A DNA stretch of 64,000 nucleotides from Pseudomonadota bacterium (GTDB lineage Bacteria; Pseudomonadota; Alphaproteobacteria; SHVZ01): positions 1-64,000 of the forward strand of contig JACQAG010000006.1 in assembly GCA_016195085.1 (NCBI GenBank). Direction: 5' to 3'. Made by a program: the position numbers and the translations under genes. Below the pieces are notes generated by a model. The model did not search any database. It had not been told where the DNA came from and saw only the letters and a program-made list of their open reading frames with translations. This document shows, piece by piece, positions 54,058 through 64,000 of the stretch (positions are counted from its first letter, which is position 1; each line of letters opens with the position of its first letter).

Positions 54058-54261
54058 ATGGATCACACCTCCGGCGACCGCGAGGTCCTGTTCGAATTCC
54101 ACCGCGTCGGCGCCTATGTGAAGGTGAGCGCCGTCGATGCCAAGACCGGCGTCGAGGTTTCGATCGTTGGCGCGGCCGGCGCCGGCGAGGCCATGCTGAA
54201 GCGCACTGCGCTCAGCAAGCTCATCTACGTGCTGCGCAAGCATGGGCAGCTAAGCGCCTGA
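54058..54261 (+). CDS. Small conserved protein (DUF6898-like)
   Basis: The 67-residue protein reads VLFEFHRVGAYVKVSAVDAKTGVEVSIVGAAGAGEAMLKRTALSKLIYVLRK. It looks like a small beta-alpha protein known in many alphaproteobacteria (my recollection is DUF6898). No membrane segment or signal is seen. It lies between the gcdH promoter region and the liv genes. Function unknown. Confidence 0.75.
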   Translation: MDHTSGDREVLFEFHRVGAYVKVSAVDAKTGVEVSIVGAAGAGEAMLKRTALSKLIYVLRKHGQLSA

Positions 54262-54472
54262 GCCAACGGCACTCTCCGGGCGAGGCCGGTGACTTTCGCC
54301 TTGCGTCGCCCCCAATGCACGACTAGGTTTTTTCGCTAAGCTGCCGCCCGCGCACGACGGGCCAGGGACCAATCAGGGACGCCACGCTTGCCAGCCACAC
54401 GAGCGCTTGAAGCGACCGGACGATGCCCGCGCCGATGAAGCCGTCGCTTCGCCCCCTCGTTAAGCCGGATCC

Positions 54473-55387
54473 ATGGAATATATCGTCCAGCAGCTGATCA
54501 ACGGGCTCACCCTCGGGGCGATCTACGGTCTCATCGCCATCGGCTACACGATGGTCTACGGCATCATCGGGATGATCAACTTCGCGCATGGCGAGATCTA
54601 TATGATCGGCGCCTTCATCTCGATCATCACCTTCATCATCCTCGGTATCGCCGGCGTCACCTTTGTGCCCCTGGCGCTGGTCGTGGTCCTGGTGACCGCG
54701 ATGATCTTCACGGCGGCCTATGGCTGGGCCGTGGAACGCATCGCCTATCGGCCGCTACGCCGCTCCACGCGTCTGGCGCCGTTGATTTCCGCGATCGGCA
54801 TGTCCTTGTTCTTGCAGAACTACGTCCAGCTCGTGCAAGGGGCGCGGGTGAAGCCGCTGCCGCCGGTCGTGACCGGCGGATACATCATCATGGAGAAGGA
54901 CGGCTTCGCCGTTCGGCTGAGCGACATCCAGATCATCATAATGGTGGTGACGCTATCGCTCATGGTGCTGTTCACGGTCATGATCCAACGCACCGCCCTC
55001 GGGCGCTCGCAGCGCGCGACCGAGCAAGACATGGGCATGGCCGCGCTCGTCGGCGTCAATGTCGATCGCACCATCTCGCTCACCTTCGTCTTAGGCGCGG
55101 CGCTGGCGGCGGTGGCCGGCATGATGGTCACGCTCTACTACGGCGTCATCGATTTCTATATCGGCTTCCTCGCCGGCGTTAAGGCCTTCACCGCGGCGGT
55201 GCTGGGCGGTATCGGATCGCTCCCGGGCGCCATGCTGGGCGGCCTCCTGATCGGGCTGATCGAGGCGTTCTGGTCGGGCTTCTTCACCGTGGAATACAAG
55301 GACGTGGCGGTGTTCGGCATTCTCATCCTGACCTTGGTGTTCAAGCCGACCGGGCTCTTGGGCAAGCCCGACATCGAGAAGGTCTGA
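54473..55387 (+). CDS. livH: Branched-chain amino acid ABC transporter permease LivH
   Basis: The 304-residue permease has about eight helices and the LivH pattern: [37 protein letters not shown] at the start, [28 protein letters not shown] late. With LivM it forms the membrane channel for leucine, isoleucine and valine or related solutes. First gene of the liv cluster; livM follows after 4 nt. The 211-nt gap before it carries no clear gene. Confidence 0.94.
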   Translation: MEYIVQQLINGLTLGAIYGLIAIGYTMVYGIIGMINFAHGEIYMIGAFISIITFIILGIAGVTFVPLALVVVLVTAMIFTAAYGWAVERIAYRPLRRSTRLAPLISAIGMSLFLQNYVQLVQGARVKPLPPVVTGGYIIMEKDGFAVRLSDIQIIIMVVTLSLMVLFTVMIQRTALGRSQRATEQDMGMAALVGVNVDRTISLTFVLGAALAAVAGMMVTLYYGVIDFYIGFLAGVKAFTAAVLGGIGSLPGAMLGGLLIGLIEAFWSGFFTVEYKDVAVFGILILTLVFKPTGLLGKPDIEKV

Positions 55388-55391
55388 GCCG

Positions 55392-56839
<1,448 letters not shown>

Positions 56840-56843
<4 letters not shown>

Positions 56844-57703
56844 GCGGCAACGCACGCCAGCCTCTCCTCCAGGTCGAGCACCTGACCATGCGTTTCGGCG
56901 GCCTGGTCGCCGTCGATGACGTCGGCTTCACCGCTTATGACCGCGAGATCACCGCCATCATCGGACCGAACGGCGCGGGCAAGACGACCGTCTTCAATTG
57001 CCTGACCGGCTTCTATAGCCCGCCCGTGGGCCGGTTGCGGCTAACGGGCTCGCGCGGGGAATTTCTGCTGGAGCGCATGACCGGATTCCGCATCGCGCAG
57101 CGCGCCGGGGTGGCGCGCACCTTCCAGAACATCCGTCTATTTCCGCGGATGACCGTGCTGGAGAACCTGATCGTGGCCCAGCACAACGTACTGATGCGCG
57201 CGTCGGGCTTCACCGTTGCCGGACTCTTCGGGCTGGCGCGCTACGGCAACGCCGAACGTGGGGCGGTCGCGCTGGCGTTGGAATGGCTGGAACGTATCGG
57301 GCTGACGAAGCAGGCGGATTGGGAAGCGGGCAATCTACCCTACGGCTCGCAGCGTCGGCTCGAGATCGCCCGCGCCATGTGCACCAGGCCGACGCTGCTT
57401 TGCCTGGACGAGCCGGCCGCCGGCCTCAATCCGCGCGAGTCGGCGGAGCTGCGCCAGCTCCTGCTCGACATTCGCGAGCAGCAACGGATCGGCGTGCTTC
57501 TGATCGAGCACGACATGAGCGTGGTCATGGGCATCTCCGATCACATCGTCGTGCTCGACTATGGCAAGAAGATCTCCGACGGGACCCCGGAGGCGGTGCG
57601 CAACGATCCGAACGTCATCCGCGCCTATCTGGGCGAAGAGGAGACGGATGCCCTGCCGCCGGAAGTGGCGGTCGATCTCGGCGTCGAGGCGGCGAGGCGC
57701 TGA
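56840..57703 (+). CDS. livG: Branched-chain amino acid ABC transporter ATPase LivG
   Basis: The 287-residue ATPase has Walker [10 protein letters not shown], the LivG-specific [26 protein letters not shown], a signature of [15 protein letters not shown] type and Walker [13 protein letters not shown]. It drives import with LivF, LivH and LivM. The ATG overlaps livM by 4 nt (ATGA) and its stop overlaps livF by 1 nt (TGATG). Confidence 0.95.
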
Positions 57704-58413
57704 TGCTGTCGATCGCCGGCGTCCACACCTTCTATGGGCATATCGAGGCGCTCAGGGGCGTCGATATCGAGGTGGCGACGGGCGAGATCGTGACCTTGAT
57801 CGGCGCCAACGGCGCCGGCAAGTCGACGCTTCTGATGACCATCTGCGGCAACCCGCGCGCCAAGCAGGGCCGCATCCTGTTCGAAGGCACCGACATCACG
57901 GCGATGCCGACCTTCGAGATCGTCCGCCTCGGCATCGCGCAAGCACCGGAGGGCCGGCGGATCTTTCCGCGCATGACCATCTTGGAGAATCTGCAGATGG
58001 GCGCCACGACGGCAGCGCCCGAGCATTTTGCCGAAGACTGCGAGCGGGTCTTTACGCTGTTTCCCATCCTCAGGCAGCGCCAGAGCCAGCGCGGCGGCAC
58101 CTTGTCGGGCGGCGAGCAGCAGATGCTCTCGATCGGCCGGGCGCTGATGAGCCGGCCCAGGCTCTTGCTTCTGGACGAACCCTCGCTCGGCCTGGCGCCG
58201 ATGATCGTCAAGCAGATCTTCGACGTGATCGGCGAGATCAACCGCCGGGAGAAGGTGACGGTCTTCCTCGTCGAGCAGAACGCCTACCATGCCTTGAAGC
58301 TCGCCCATCGCGGTTATGTGATGGCCAATGGCTCAGTCATGCTGAGCGGCACCGGCCGCGAGCTCCTCGCAAATCGTGAGGTGCGGGCCGCCTATCTCGA
58401 GGGCGGGCACTGA
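57703..58413 (+). CDS. livF: Branched-chain amino acid ABC transporter ATPase LivF
   Basis: The 236-residue ATPase has Walker A GANGAGKST, the LivF hallmark APEGRRIFPRMTILENL, signature LSGGEQQMLSIGRAL and Walker B LLLLDEPSLGLAP. It pairs with LivG. Its ATG and stop each overlap the neighbours by 1 nt, so the liv genes are translated in series. Confidence 0.95.
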   Translation: MLSIAGVHTFYGHIEALRGVDIEVATGEIVTLIGANGAGKSTLLMTICGNPRAKQGRILFEGTDITAMPTFEIVRLGIAQAPEGRRIFPRMTILENLQMGATTAAPEHFAEDCERVFTLFPILRQRQSQRGGTLSGGEQQMLSIGRALMSRPRLLLLDEPSLGLAPMIVKQIFDVIGEINRREKVTVFLVEQNAYHALKLAHRGYVMANGSVMLSGTGRELLANREVRAAYLEGGH

Positions 58414-58754
58414 TGGAAGCCATCCTCGGGGCCAAGCTCGGCGTGTTCCTTGGCTTCACCGTGGTCATGTTCGGCGGTGCGGCGGTGATGACCGGCCAGG
58501 CGATGGCGCAGACTTGGCGTCCGCTCTGGCAGGTGGTGCCCTATGGTCTCTTGATGGCGGTGGGCAATCGGCTGCTTAGCTTCATGCTTTTCGAGGCACC
58601 GTTGCTGTCGGTCGCGGGCTTCGTGGCATCGGCGATCGTGCTCATTGGGCTGAGCGCGCTCAGCCACCGCTTGACCTTCGCCCGCAAGATGGTCGACCAG
58701 TATCCCTGGTTGTACGAACGTCACGGTTTGTTCCGCTGGCGCGCGAGGTACTAG
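58413..58754 (+). CDS. Small membrane protein of the liv cluster (DUF6867-like)
   Basis: The 113-residue protein has three hydrophobic helices (VFLGFTVVMFGGAAVMTGQAM, VVPYGLLMAVGNRLLSFMLF, VAGFVASAIVLIGLSALSHRL) and a conserved tail MVDQYPWLYERHGLFRWRARY. Its start overlaps livF by 1 nt. Similar proteins occur with liv genes in other alphaproteobacteria (recalled as DUF6867). It may be an accessory part of the transporter; the role is not known. Confidence 0.8.
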   Translation: MEAILGAKLGVFLGFTVVMFGGAAVMTGQAMAQTWRPLWQVVPYGLLMAVGNRLLSFMLFEAPLLSVAGFVASAIVLIGLSALSHRLTFARKMVDQYPWLYERHGLFRWRARY

Positions 58755-58885
58755 CAGGCGCATCAAGGCTTTGCTACAACCTCGCTAGGCTGCTACGGCA
58801 GCAGTTTCGTCCTCGGCCCGTGGGTGGCTGGTCAATGGATTCCAGCACCCCAGGGCAGTCATCACTGACAGGGAGTTAACCCCAC

Positions 58886-60001
58886 ATGCGTAGATGGACT
58901 TCGTCCCTCCTCGCCGCGGCGGCGGTGGCAGCATTCACTGCTGCGCCGGCCAAGGCGCAGGACATCCTCATCGCCACGGTCGGCCCAATGACCGGCCAAT
59001 ATGCGGCGTTCGGCGAACAGATGAAGCGCGGCGCCGACATGGCGATTGCGGATATCAATGCGAAGGGCGGCGTGCTGGGCCGCAAGGTCACGATCCAGAT
59101 CGGCGACGACGCGTGCGATCCGAAGCAGGCGGTGGCGGTGGCCAACCAGCTGGTCGGACGCAAGGTTGCGTTCGTAGCCGGGCATTTCTGCTCATCCTCC
59201 TCGATCCCGGCCTCGGCTATCTACAACGAAGCCGATGTCTTGCAGATGACGCCGGCCTCGACCAACCCGGCCTTGACCGACGGCGCGGCGGAAAAGGGCT
59301 GGCAGAACGTGCTCCGCTCCTGCGGCCGCGACGACGCGCAGGGCCTGGTCGCCGGCAAGTGGCTGGCGCAGCAATACAAAGCCAAGAAGGTCGCCATCAT
59401 TCACGACAAGTCGGCCTATGGTAAGGGCCTCGCCGATGAGACCAAGAAGGCGATGAACGCCGCGGGACTGCAGGAGGCCATGTACGAGGCCATCACCCAG
59501 GGCGACAAGGACTTCTCGGCCGTCATCAGCAAGATGAAGGCGGGCGGCATCGACGTCATGTATCTCGGCGGCTATCACACCGAGGCCGGCCTCCTGGTCC
59601 GCCAGGCGCGCGAGCAGGGCTTCAATGCGCTCTTGGTTTCTGGCGATGCCTTGGTGACCGACGAGTTCTGGAAGATCACCGGCAACGCCGGGCAGGGCAC
59701 GCTCATGACCTTCCCGCCGGATCCGCGCAAGCTGTCCACGGCGAAGGACGTGGTCGCCAAGTTCAAGGCGCAGAACTACGATCCGGAGGGCTACACCCTC
59801 TACACCTATGCGGCGATCCAGGCTTGGGCCGCGGCCGCGACGGCAACGAAGTCGTTGAAGACCGCCGATCTCGCCAAGTGGTTCCGCTCGAACAAGGTCA
59901 ACACCGTGATCGGCCCGATCGAGTGGGACAAGAAGGGCGACATCAAGAACGCTTCCTACGTCTGGTACATCTTCAAGGAAGGCAAATACGCCGAGATGTA
60001 A
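58886..60001 (+). CDS. livJ: Branched-chain amino acid ABC transporter substrate-binding protein
   Basis: The 371-residue periplasmic protein starts with a signal peptide (SLLAAAAVAAFTAAPAKAQ) and has the LivJ/LivK fold (ILIATVGPMTGQYAAFGEQMKRGADMAIADINAKGGV; FVAGHFCSSSSIPASAIYNEADVLQMTPASTNPALTD). The latter holds the ligand-binding Ser/Thr cluster. It is the last gene of the liv set, 131 nt after the small membrane gene, and so may have its own promoter giving higher expression. A strong intrinsic terminator follows. Confidence 0.93.
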   Translation: MRRWTSSLLAAAAVAAFTAAPAKAQDILIATVGPMTGQYAAFGEQMKRGADMAIADINAKGGVLGRKVTIQIGDDACDPKQAVAVANQLVGRKVAFVAGHFCSSSSIPASAIYNEADVLQMTPASTNPALTDGAAEKGWQNVLRSCGRDDAQGLVAGKWLAQQYKAKKVAIIHDKSAYGKGLADETKKAMNAAGLQEAMYEAITQGDKDFSAVISKMKAGGIDVMYLGGYHTEAGLLVRQAREQGFNALLVSGDALVTDEFWKITGNAGQGTLMTFPPDPRKLSTAKDVVAKFKAQNYDPEGYTLYTYAAIQAWAAAATATKSLKTADLAKWFRSNKVNTVIGPIEWDKKGDIKNASYVWYIFKEGKYAEM

Positions 60002-60036
60002 TCCGGCGCTGGCTGGGAGCTGATCCCACGAACATG

Positions 60037-60067
60037 CGGCCCGGCGGCAATTCCGCCGGGCCGTTTT
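60037..60067 (+). terminator. Intrinsic terminator after livJ
   Basis: The arms CGGCCCGGCGG (60037-60047) and CCGCCGGGCCG (60053-60063) are perfectly complementary over 11 bp with a 5-nt loop (CAATT) and are followed directly by TTTT. It lies 36 nt after the livJ stop and is the clearest terminator of the window. Confidence 0.9.
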
Positions 60068-60200
60068 CGTCGGGTCCCGGTGCCGTTGGGCGCGCCAAGA
60101 GGCGGGCGAACCCATGGCGGGGCGCCTGGATCGGGCGTGGTTGAGCGAAATACGCGCTTGCGAGGGGGGCGAAGGGACCAGCCAGCCGGCCGGCCCAAGA

Positions 60201-60629
60201 CTAACGTTTGGCTGGACTGCGCCCGAGGCCGATCTTCTTAGCAAACATCGAGCGTTGCTCGGCATAGTTCGGCGCCACCATCGGATAGTCGGGCGGCAAT
60301 CCCCATTTCGCACGGTATTCTTCAGGCGTCATGCCGTAAGTCGTGCGGAGATGACGCTTCAACATTTTCAGCTTCTTGCCGTCTTCCAGACAGACGATGT
60401 AATCCGGGGTCACCGAGCGACGAATTGCCACCGCCGGCTTAAGCGGCTCCGGCTGAGCACTTTTCGAATGACCGTTCAACTGAGAAAGCGAGCCGAAAAC
60501 CAGGTTGATGACGTCGGAGATTTGTCCCGTGCCGACGGCATTCTTGCCAACATACGCTGCCACCACATCCGTGGTCATGCGCAGTAGCTCGCCATGTGAA
60601 ATCGTGACTTGATCTGCGAGGTCGCTCAT
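60201..60629 (-). CDS. MucR/Ros family transcriptional regulator with incomplete zinc ligands
   Basis: The 142-residue protein matches the MucR/Ros family, which controls exopolysaccharide, motility and cell-cycle genes by binding AT-rich DNA. The conserved C-terminal region reads PDYIVCLEDGKKLKMLKRHLRTTYGMTP. In Ros the zinc is held by Cys2His2; here C80 and H93 are kept but the second Cys is D83 and the last His is T97. Zinc-free members are known from Mesorhizobium. It is divergent from glyA across a 365-nt AT-richer gap and may autoregulate there. Confidence 0.9.
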   Translation of the reverse strand: MSDLADQVTISHGELLRMTTDVVAAYVGKNAVGTGQISDVINLVFGSLSQLNGHSKSAQPEPLKPAVAIRRSVTPDYIVCLEDGKKLKMLKRHLRTTYGMTPEEYRAKWGLPPDYPMVAPNYAEQRSMFAKKIGLGRSPAKR

Positions 60630-60994
60630 CTGATCAATGTCCGAAATGTAAAGCTGCGGTCGCCGAATTTTTCACATGATGCAATTTAGATGTCAATGAG
60701 CAAAATGCTGAGCATTGGCATTACATCAACTGATACCGGTCAACCGTAGTAATTCCCATCCGGCACCGCCCGGTTATGCCTTGAAAAGGGTCTCGCTGAT
60801 GCAAGTTTTGCCGCGGGATCTCCACCAGGGCAAATATTCAATACCTAGTATGATCTGGCATCGCGCAACGGACATATGGTAGAGTGCCGCCACGACGACC
60901 ATCCGAGCATTATGACCCCGGAAATCATTGGGAGCGCCGCGCAAATCGCGTCGCCACGCTCTCCCGACATGCCCAGACTGGAATTCGCAATCGC
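60630..60994. other. 365-nt divergent gap between the MucR-like gene and glyA
   Basis: No gene is seen. The half next to the regulator is AT-richer than the surroundings, as MucR-type autoregulatory regions are. On the minus strand a TTGACA (60691-60696 read in reverse) is a possible -35 element for the regulator, but no good -10 was found at 16-18 nt. T-A steps of the kind MucR-type proteins prefer occur here. No riboswitch was recognised before glyA. Confidence 0.5.
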
Positions 60995-62320
60995 ATGACC
61001 CTGAAGCAGACGAGAGCACAGCTGACTGAGGAGAGCGCCGCCGCACGCGGCTTTTTCGAGACCCCGCTCGCCGCCGCCGATCGCGATCTCCACGCGGCGA
61101 TCGGGCGGGAGCTCAACCGCCAGCAGAGCCAGGTCGAGCTCATCGCCTCGGAGAACATCGTCAGCCGCGCGGTCTTGGCCGCGCAAGGCTCGGTGCTGAC
61201 CAACAAGTACGCCGAGGGTCTACCAGGCAAGCGTTACTATGGCGGCTGCGCGTTCGTCGACGAGGCCGAGTTGCTGGCGATCGAGCGCGCCAAGACATTG
61301 TTCGGGTGCCGCTTCGCCAATGTTCAGCCGCATTCCGGCGCGCAGGCGAACCAAGCGGTCTTCCTCGCCCTCTTGAACCCCGGCGATGTCGTGCTCGGCA
61401 TGTCGCTCGCCGCCGGCGGTCATCTGACCCACGGCGCCGCCCCGAACATCTCCGGCAAATGGTTCAAGGCGGTGCAATACGGCGTGCGCCGCGAGGATGC
61501 GCTCATCGACTTCGAGGAAGTCGAGCGGCTCGCCCGCGAAACCCGGCCGCGCCTCATCATCGCCGGCGGATCCGCCTATCCGCGCATCATCGACTTCACC
61601 CGTTTCCGCCGCATCGCCGATGCGGTCGGCGCCTATCTCATGGTCGACATGGCGCATTTCGCCGGGCTGGTCGCCGGCGGCGCCTATCCAAGCCCGCTCG
61701 CTCATGCCCATGTGGTCACCACGACGACCCACAAGACGCTGAGAGGTCCGCGCGGCGGCATGCTCCTCAGCATGGATGAGGAGCTCGGCAAAAAGCTCAA
61801 CGCCGCGGTCTTCCCCGGTCTCCAGGGTGGGCCGCTGATGCATGTGATCGCCGCCAAGGCGGTCGCCTTCGGCGAAGCGCTCAAGCCCGAATTCAAGTCC
61901 TATGCGCGCGCGGTCGTTGCCAACGCGCAGATCCTGGCCTCCAGCCTGGTCGAGCGCGGCCTGGCCATCGTCTCCGGTGGCACCGACAGCCATCTGATGC
62001 TGGTCGATCTCAGGCCGAAAGGGCTCACCGGCAAGGCTGCCGAGGCTTCGCTCGAGCGCGCCGGCATGACCTGCAACAAGAACGGCATCCCGTTCGATCC
62101 GGAGAAGCCGACAATCACCTCCGGCATCCGACTGGGGACGCCGGCGGCCACCACACGCGGCTTCGGACCGGCGGAATTTCGCCTGGTCGGCGGGCTGATC
62201 GGCGATGTACTTGACGGATTGGCGCGAAATCCGAACGACAATGCAGCAACCGAGGCTCGGGCGCGGGCTCGGGTGACCGAGCTCTGCGATCGGTTCCCGA
62301 TCTATCCGATCCTGCCTTAG
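60995..62320 (+). CDS. glyA: Serine hydroxymethyltransferase
   Basis: The 441-residue PLP enzyme converts serine to glycine and charges tetrahydrofolate with a one-carbon unit. Conserved parts seen are [31 protein letters not shown], the HSGAQAN stretch, and [15 protein letters not shown] with the PLP lysine at 247. The ATG at 60995 fits the usual start; a longer frame upstream has no family similarity. nrdR follows after 29 nt, then ribD, an order common in alphaproteobacteria. Confidence 0.95.
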   Translation: MTLKQTRAQLTEESAAARGFFETPLAAADRDLHAAIGRELNRQQSQVELIASENIVSRAVLAAQGSVLTNKYAEGLPGKRYYGGCAFVDEAELLAIERAKTLFGCRFANVQPHSGAQANQAVFLALLNPGDVVLGMSLAAGGHLTHGAAPNISGKWFKAVQYGVRREDALIDFEEVERLARETRPRLIIAGGSAYPRIIDFTRFRRIADAVGAYLMVDMAHFAGLVAGGAYPSPLAHAHVVTTTTHKTLRGPRGGMLLSMDEELGKKLNAAVFPGLQGGPLMHVIAAKAVAFGEALKPEFKSYARAVVANAQILASSLVERGLAIVSGGTDSHLMLVDLRPKGLTGKAAEASLERAGMTCNKNGIPFDPEKPTITSGIRLGTPAATTRGFGPAEFRLVGGLIGDVLDGLARNPNDNAATEARARARVTELCDRFPIYPILP

Positions 62321-62349
62321 CTCGGGGTTGTTAGGAGAGGAGGGGGGCG

Positions 62350-62808
62350 ATGCGCTGTCCGTTTTGCGGGCACGAGGATACGCAGGTCAAAGACTCGCGG
62401 CCGACGGAGGATAATTCCGCCATCCGGAGGCGGCGGTTCTGCACGGCTTGTGGCTCACGCTTCACCACCTTCGAACGTGTGCAGCTGCGGGAGCTCACGG
62501 TCGTCAAGAAGAACGGCAAGCGGGCGCCCTTCGATCGCGACAAGCTCGCGCGCTCGATGCAGGTGGCTCTGCGCAAGCGTCCTGTCGATCCCGACCGCCT
62601 CGAGCGAGTCATCAACTCGATCGTGCGCAGGCTGGAAAGCATGGGCGAGAGCGAGATCCAGTCGCAAGTGATCGGCGAACTGGTGATGGACGCGCTCGCC
62701 AATCTCGATCCCGTCGCCTACGTGCGGTTCGCATCGGTTTATCGCAACTTCCGGGAAGCGAAGGACTTCGAAGACTTCTTGGGCAAGCTCGGCGGCGATG
62801 CCACCTAG
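62350..62808 (+). CDS. nrdR: Transcriptional repressor NrdR
   Basis: The 152-residue repressor of ribonucleotide reductase genes has the zinc ribbon CPFC...CTAC (C3, C6, C31, C34) and an ATP-cone domain ([30 protein letters not shown]). The cone senses ATP/dATP. Length is typical. It starts 29 nt after glyA and ends 114 nt before ribD. Confidence 0.96.
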   Translation: MRCPFCGHEDTQVKDSRPTEDNSAIRRRRFCTACGSRFTTFERVQLRELTVVKKNGKRAPFDRDKLARSMQVALRKRPVDPDRLERVINSIVRRLESMGESEIQSQVIGELVMDALANLDPVAYVRFASVYRNFREAKDFEDFLGKLGGDAT

Positions 62809-62834
62809 TACCGACTTTCGTAGAAGGTCGGTAC
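62808..62834 (+). repeat. 8-bp hairpin at the nrdR stop
   Basis: GTACCGAC (62808-62815) and GTCGGTAC (62827-62834) pair around an 11-nt loop, beginning at the last base of the nrdR stop codon. There is no U-run, so it would not be a classical terminator. GTAC motifs recur in the longer palindrome next to it. Confidence 0.5.
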
Positions 62835-62849
62835 AAATCGGCTTAGGCA

Positions 62850-62914
62850 AGTACCTGATTCACGCGCAAATTCGTGAGTCGACCACGGCCCACGAATTTG
62901 CGCGATCCGGTACT
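62850..62914 (+). repeat. Long nested palindrome upstream of ribD
   Basis: Inner arms CGCGCAAATTCGTG (62863-62876) and CACGAATTTGCGCG (62891-62904) are perfectly complementary over 14 bp with a 14-nt spacer. Outer arms AGTACC (62850-62855) and GGTACT (62909-62914) extend it. The outer arm ends 8 nt before the ribD ATG, so folding of the RNA could hide the ribosome-binding region. It is unlike any riboswitch I know and may be a palindromic element or a translational control hairpin. Confidence 0.6.
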
Positions 62915-62922
62915 GGGCGGTA

Positions 62923-64000
62923 ATGACGGCCTCCGATCGGGACTACATGGCTGGGGCGCTCGCGCTGGCACGGCGCGGGCGTGGACGCGTGTGGCCGAAC
63001 CCGACGGTTGGCGCGGTCCTGGTCAAAGACGGTCGGGTGGTTGGGCGCGGCTGGACGCAGCCGGGCGGCCGGCCGCATGCGGAGACCGAGGCGCTCCGCC
63101 GGGCGGGGCCGGCGGCCCGCGGCGCGACGATCTACGTAACCCTGGAGCCCTGCGCCCATCATGGCAAGACGCCGCCCTGCGCCGATGCGCTGGTCGAGGC
63201 AGGGATCGCGCGCGCCGTGGTGGCGCTCGAGGATCCCGACCCGCGCGTGTCCGGCCGCGGCATGGCCAGGCTGCAGCAGGCTGGCATACCGGTTGACGTA
63301 GGCCTGGGCGAGGCCGAGGCGAAGGAGATCAATCTCGGCTTCCTGACCCGGCTCGCCATCGGCCGGCCGATGGTGACGCTCAAGATCGCCACCACGCTCG
63401 ACGGACGCATCGCCACCCATAGCGGCGAGAGCCGCTGGATTTCCGGCGAGCCGGCCCGTGCGCTGGCGCATGCGCTTCGCGCCAATCACGACGCGGTCCT
63501 GGTCGGGGTCGGCACGGCTTTGATCGACGATCCGTTGCTCACCTGCCGCCTGCCGGGCCTCGCCCAGGACTCCCCGGTGCGCATCGTCGTCGACGGTCAT
63601 TTGCGCCTGCCGCTCACCAGCGCGCTTGCCGCCTCCGCTACGACGACGCCGACCTGGATCGCCTGCCTGGAGAACGCCGACCGCCATCGCAAAGAAGCCT
63701 TCCGCGATTGCGGCGTCGACATCATTCAAGCCGCCGCCAACGACGGCGGCCGGGTCGATCTCGCCGCCCTGCTGCGCGAGCTGGGCGATCGCGGCATCAC
63801 CAGGCTCCTGGTCGAAGGCGGCTCGCAGATCGTCGCCAGCCTGCTCCGCCTCGATCTCGTCGACCGGGTCGTCTGGTGCCGGTCGGCGCGGTTCATCGGC
63901 GGCGACGGCGTGCCGGTTGCCGCACCCCTCGGCCTCCGGCACCTTGCCGATGCGCCGGCGTTCACCCTGACCGACGTCGCCCGCATCGGCGAAGATGTGA
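62923..64000 (+). CDS. ribD: Bifunctional deaminase/reductase RibD (3' end beyond window)
   Basis: 359 codons are visible and the frame runs out of the window. RibD makes the second and third steps of riboflavin synthesis. The N-terminal deaminase domain has the zinc site HAETEAL (H52, E54) and PCAHHGKTPPCADAL (C77, C86). The C-terminal reductase domain begins near 145 (RPMVTLKIATTLDGRIATHSGESRWISGEPAR) with LLVEGGSQIVASLLR further on. The ATG at 62923 suits the family start. It follows nrdR after the palindrome. Confidence 0.94.
   Translation, partial: MTASDRDYMAGALALARRGRGRVWPNPTVGAVLVKDGRVVGRGWTQPGGRPHAETEALRRAGPAARGATIYVTLEPCAHHGKTPPCADALVEAGIARAVVALEDPDPRVSGRGMARLQQAGIPVDVGLGEAEAKEINLGFLTRLAIGRPMVTLKIATTLDGRIATHSGESRWISGEPARALAHALRANHDAVLVGVGTALIDDPLLTCRLPGLAQDSPVRIVVDGHLRLPLTSALAASATTTPTWIACLENADRHRKEAFRDCGVDIIQAAANDGGRVDLAALLRELGDRGITRLLVEGGSQIVASLLRLDLVDRVVWCRSARFIGGDGVPVAAPLGLRHLADAPAFTLTDVARIGEDV

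Noticed and set aside
54323-54589. Minus-strand open frame with a hydrophobic tail before livH
   Set aside because: Its first part overlaps the livH start and is rich in Asp/Arg as antisense frames are. The hydrophobic tail alone is too weak to call a gene or remnant.
60630-60994. Possible riboswitch upstream of glyA
   Set aside because: No glycine, THF or SAM riboswitch core was recognised by eye; only AT-rich sequence and weak promoter-like words.

Overview
The window is a 64-kb, mostly GC-rich (about 65% by hand count of sample lines), gene-dense piece of an alphaproteobacterial chromosome. Markers are PopZ, a MucR/Ros regulator, ErpA-dgt-argS-SPOR-nagZ-scpA-scpB and glyA-nrdR-ribD synteny, and pcm-rhodanese-tolC-popZ-valS synteny. 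A Rhodospirillales-like organism is the best guess, not proven. No rRNA, CRISPR array, insertion sequence or phage module was seen. One tRNA (Cys, GCA) is present.

Layout. 1-2347: intergenic hairpins, an old-yellow-enzyme oxidoreductase and an acetamidase/formamidase. 2458-6295: an AT-richer three-gene cassette with stop/start overlaps, encoding a HIT-domain protein, a four-helix membrane protein and a fusion of PEP-synthase-like modules with a MazG-like NTP pyrophosphatase. It is the best candidate for an undescribed system. 6513-8967: MFS transporter, PPP-type phosphatase, small secreted protein. 9101-16749: glutamine-synthetase-like ligase, aldehyde dehydrogenase, iron-type alcohol dehydrogenase and two near-twin peptide-type substrate-binding proteins, suggesting uptake and oxidation of an amine or a related nitrogen compound. 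17013-24636: small genes, tRNA-Cys, then pcm, rhodanese, tolC, popZ and valS. 24701-30694: a deacylase-like gene, a third substrate-binding protein, tandem amidohydrolases whose leader sequences show a partial duplication, and an EamA transporter. 30838-37529: DUF1326/DUF2182 pair, ilvD, a TPR/2-oxoglutarate-oxygenase-like protein and an MlrC-family peptidase.

37814-42905: a GntR-led operon for a NitT/TauT-type ABC transporter with a nucleoside phosphorylase, divergent from an SDR that lacks the usual YxxxK. 42952-52702: xth (probably with an ATT start), erpA, then dgt, argS, SPOR, nagZ, M50 protease, scpA, scpB and two HAD phosphatases. 52745-60001: glutaryl-CoA dehydrogenase and a complete branched-chain amino acid ABC transporter (livHMGF, a small membrane protein and the binding protein), closed by a strong intrinsic terminator. 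60201-64000: MucR-like regulator, glyA, nrdR and a ribD that runs off the window, with a long palindrome between nrdR and ribD.

Taken together, conserved housekeeping blocks (translation, chromosome segregation, nucleotide pools, envelope) alternate with catabolic and uptake modules rich in orphan solute-binding proteins, as expected for a metabolically versatile heterotroph. Gene starts were chosen from ribosome-binding sites, overlaps and family N-termini. All functional calls come from reading motifs by eye, without database searches.
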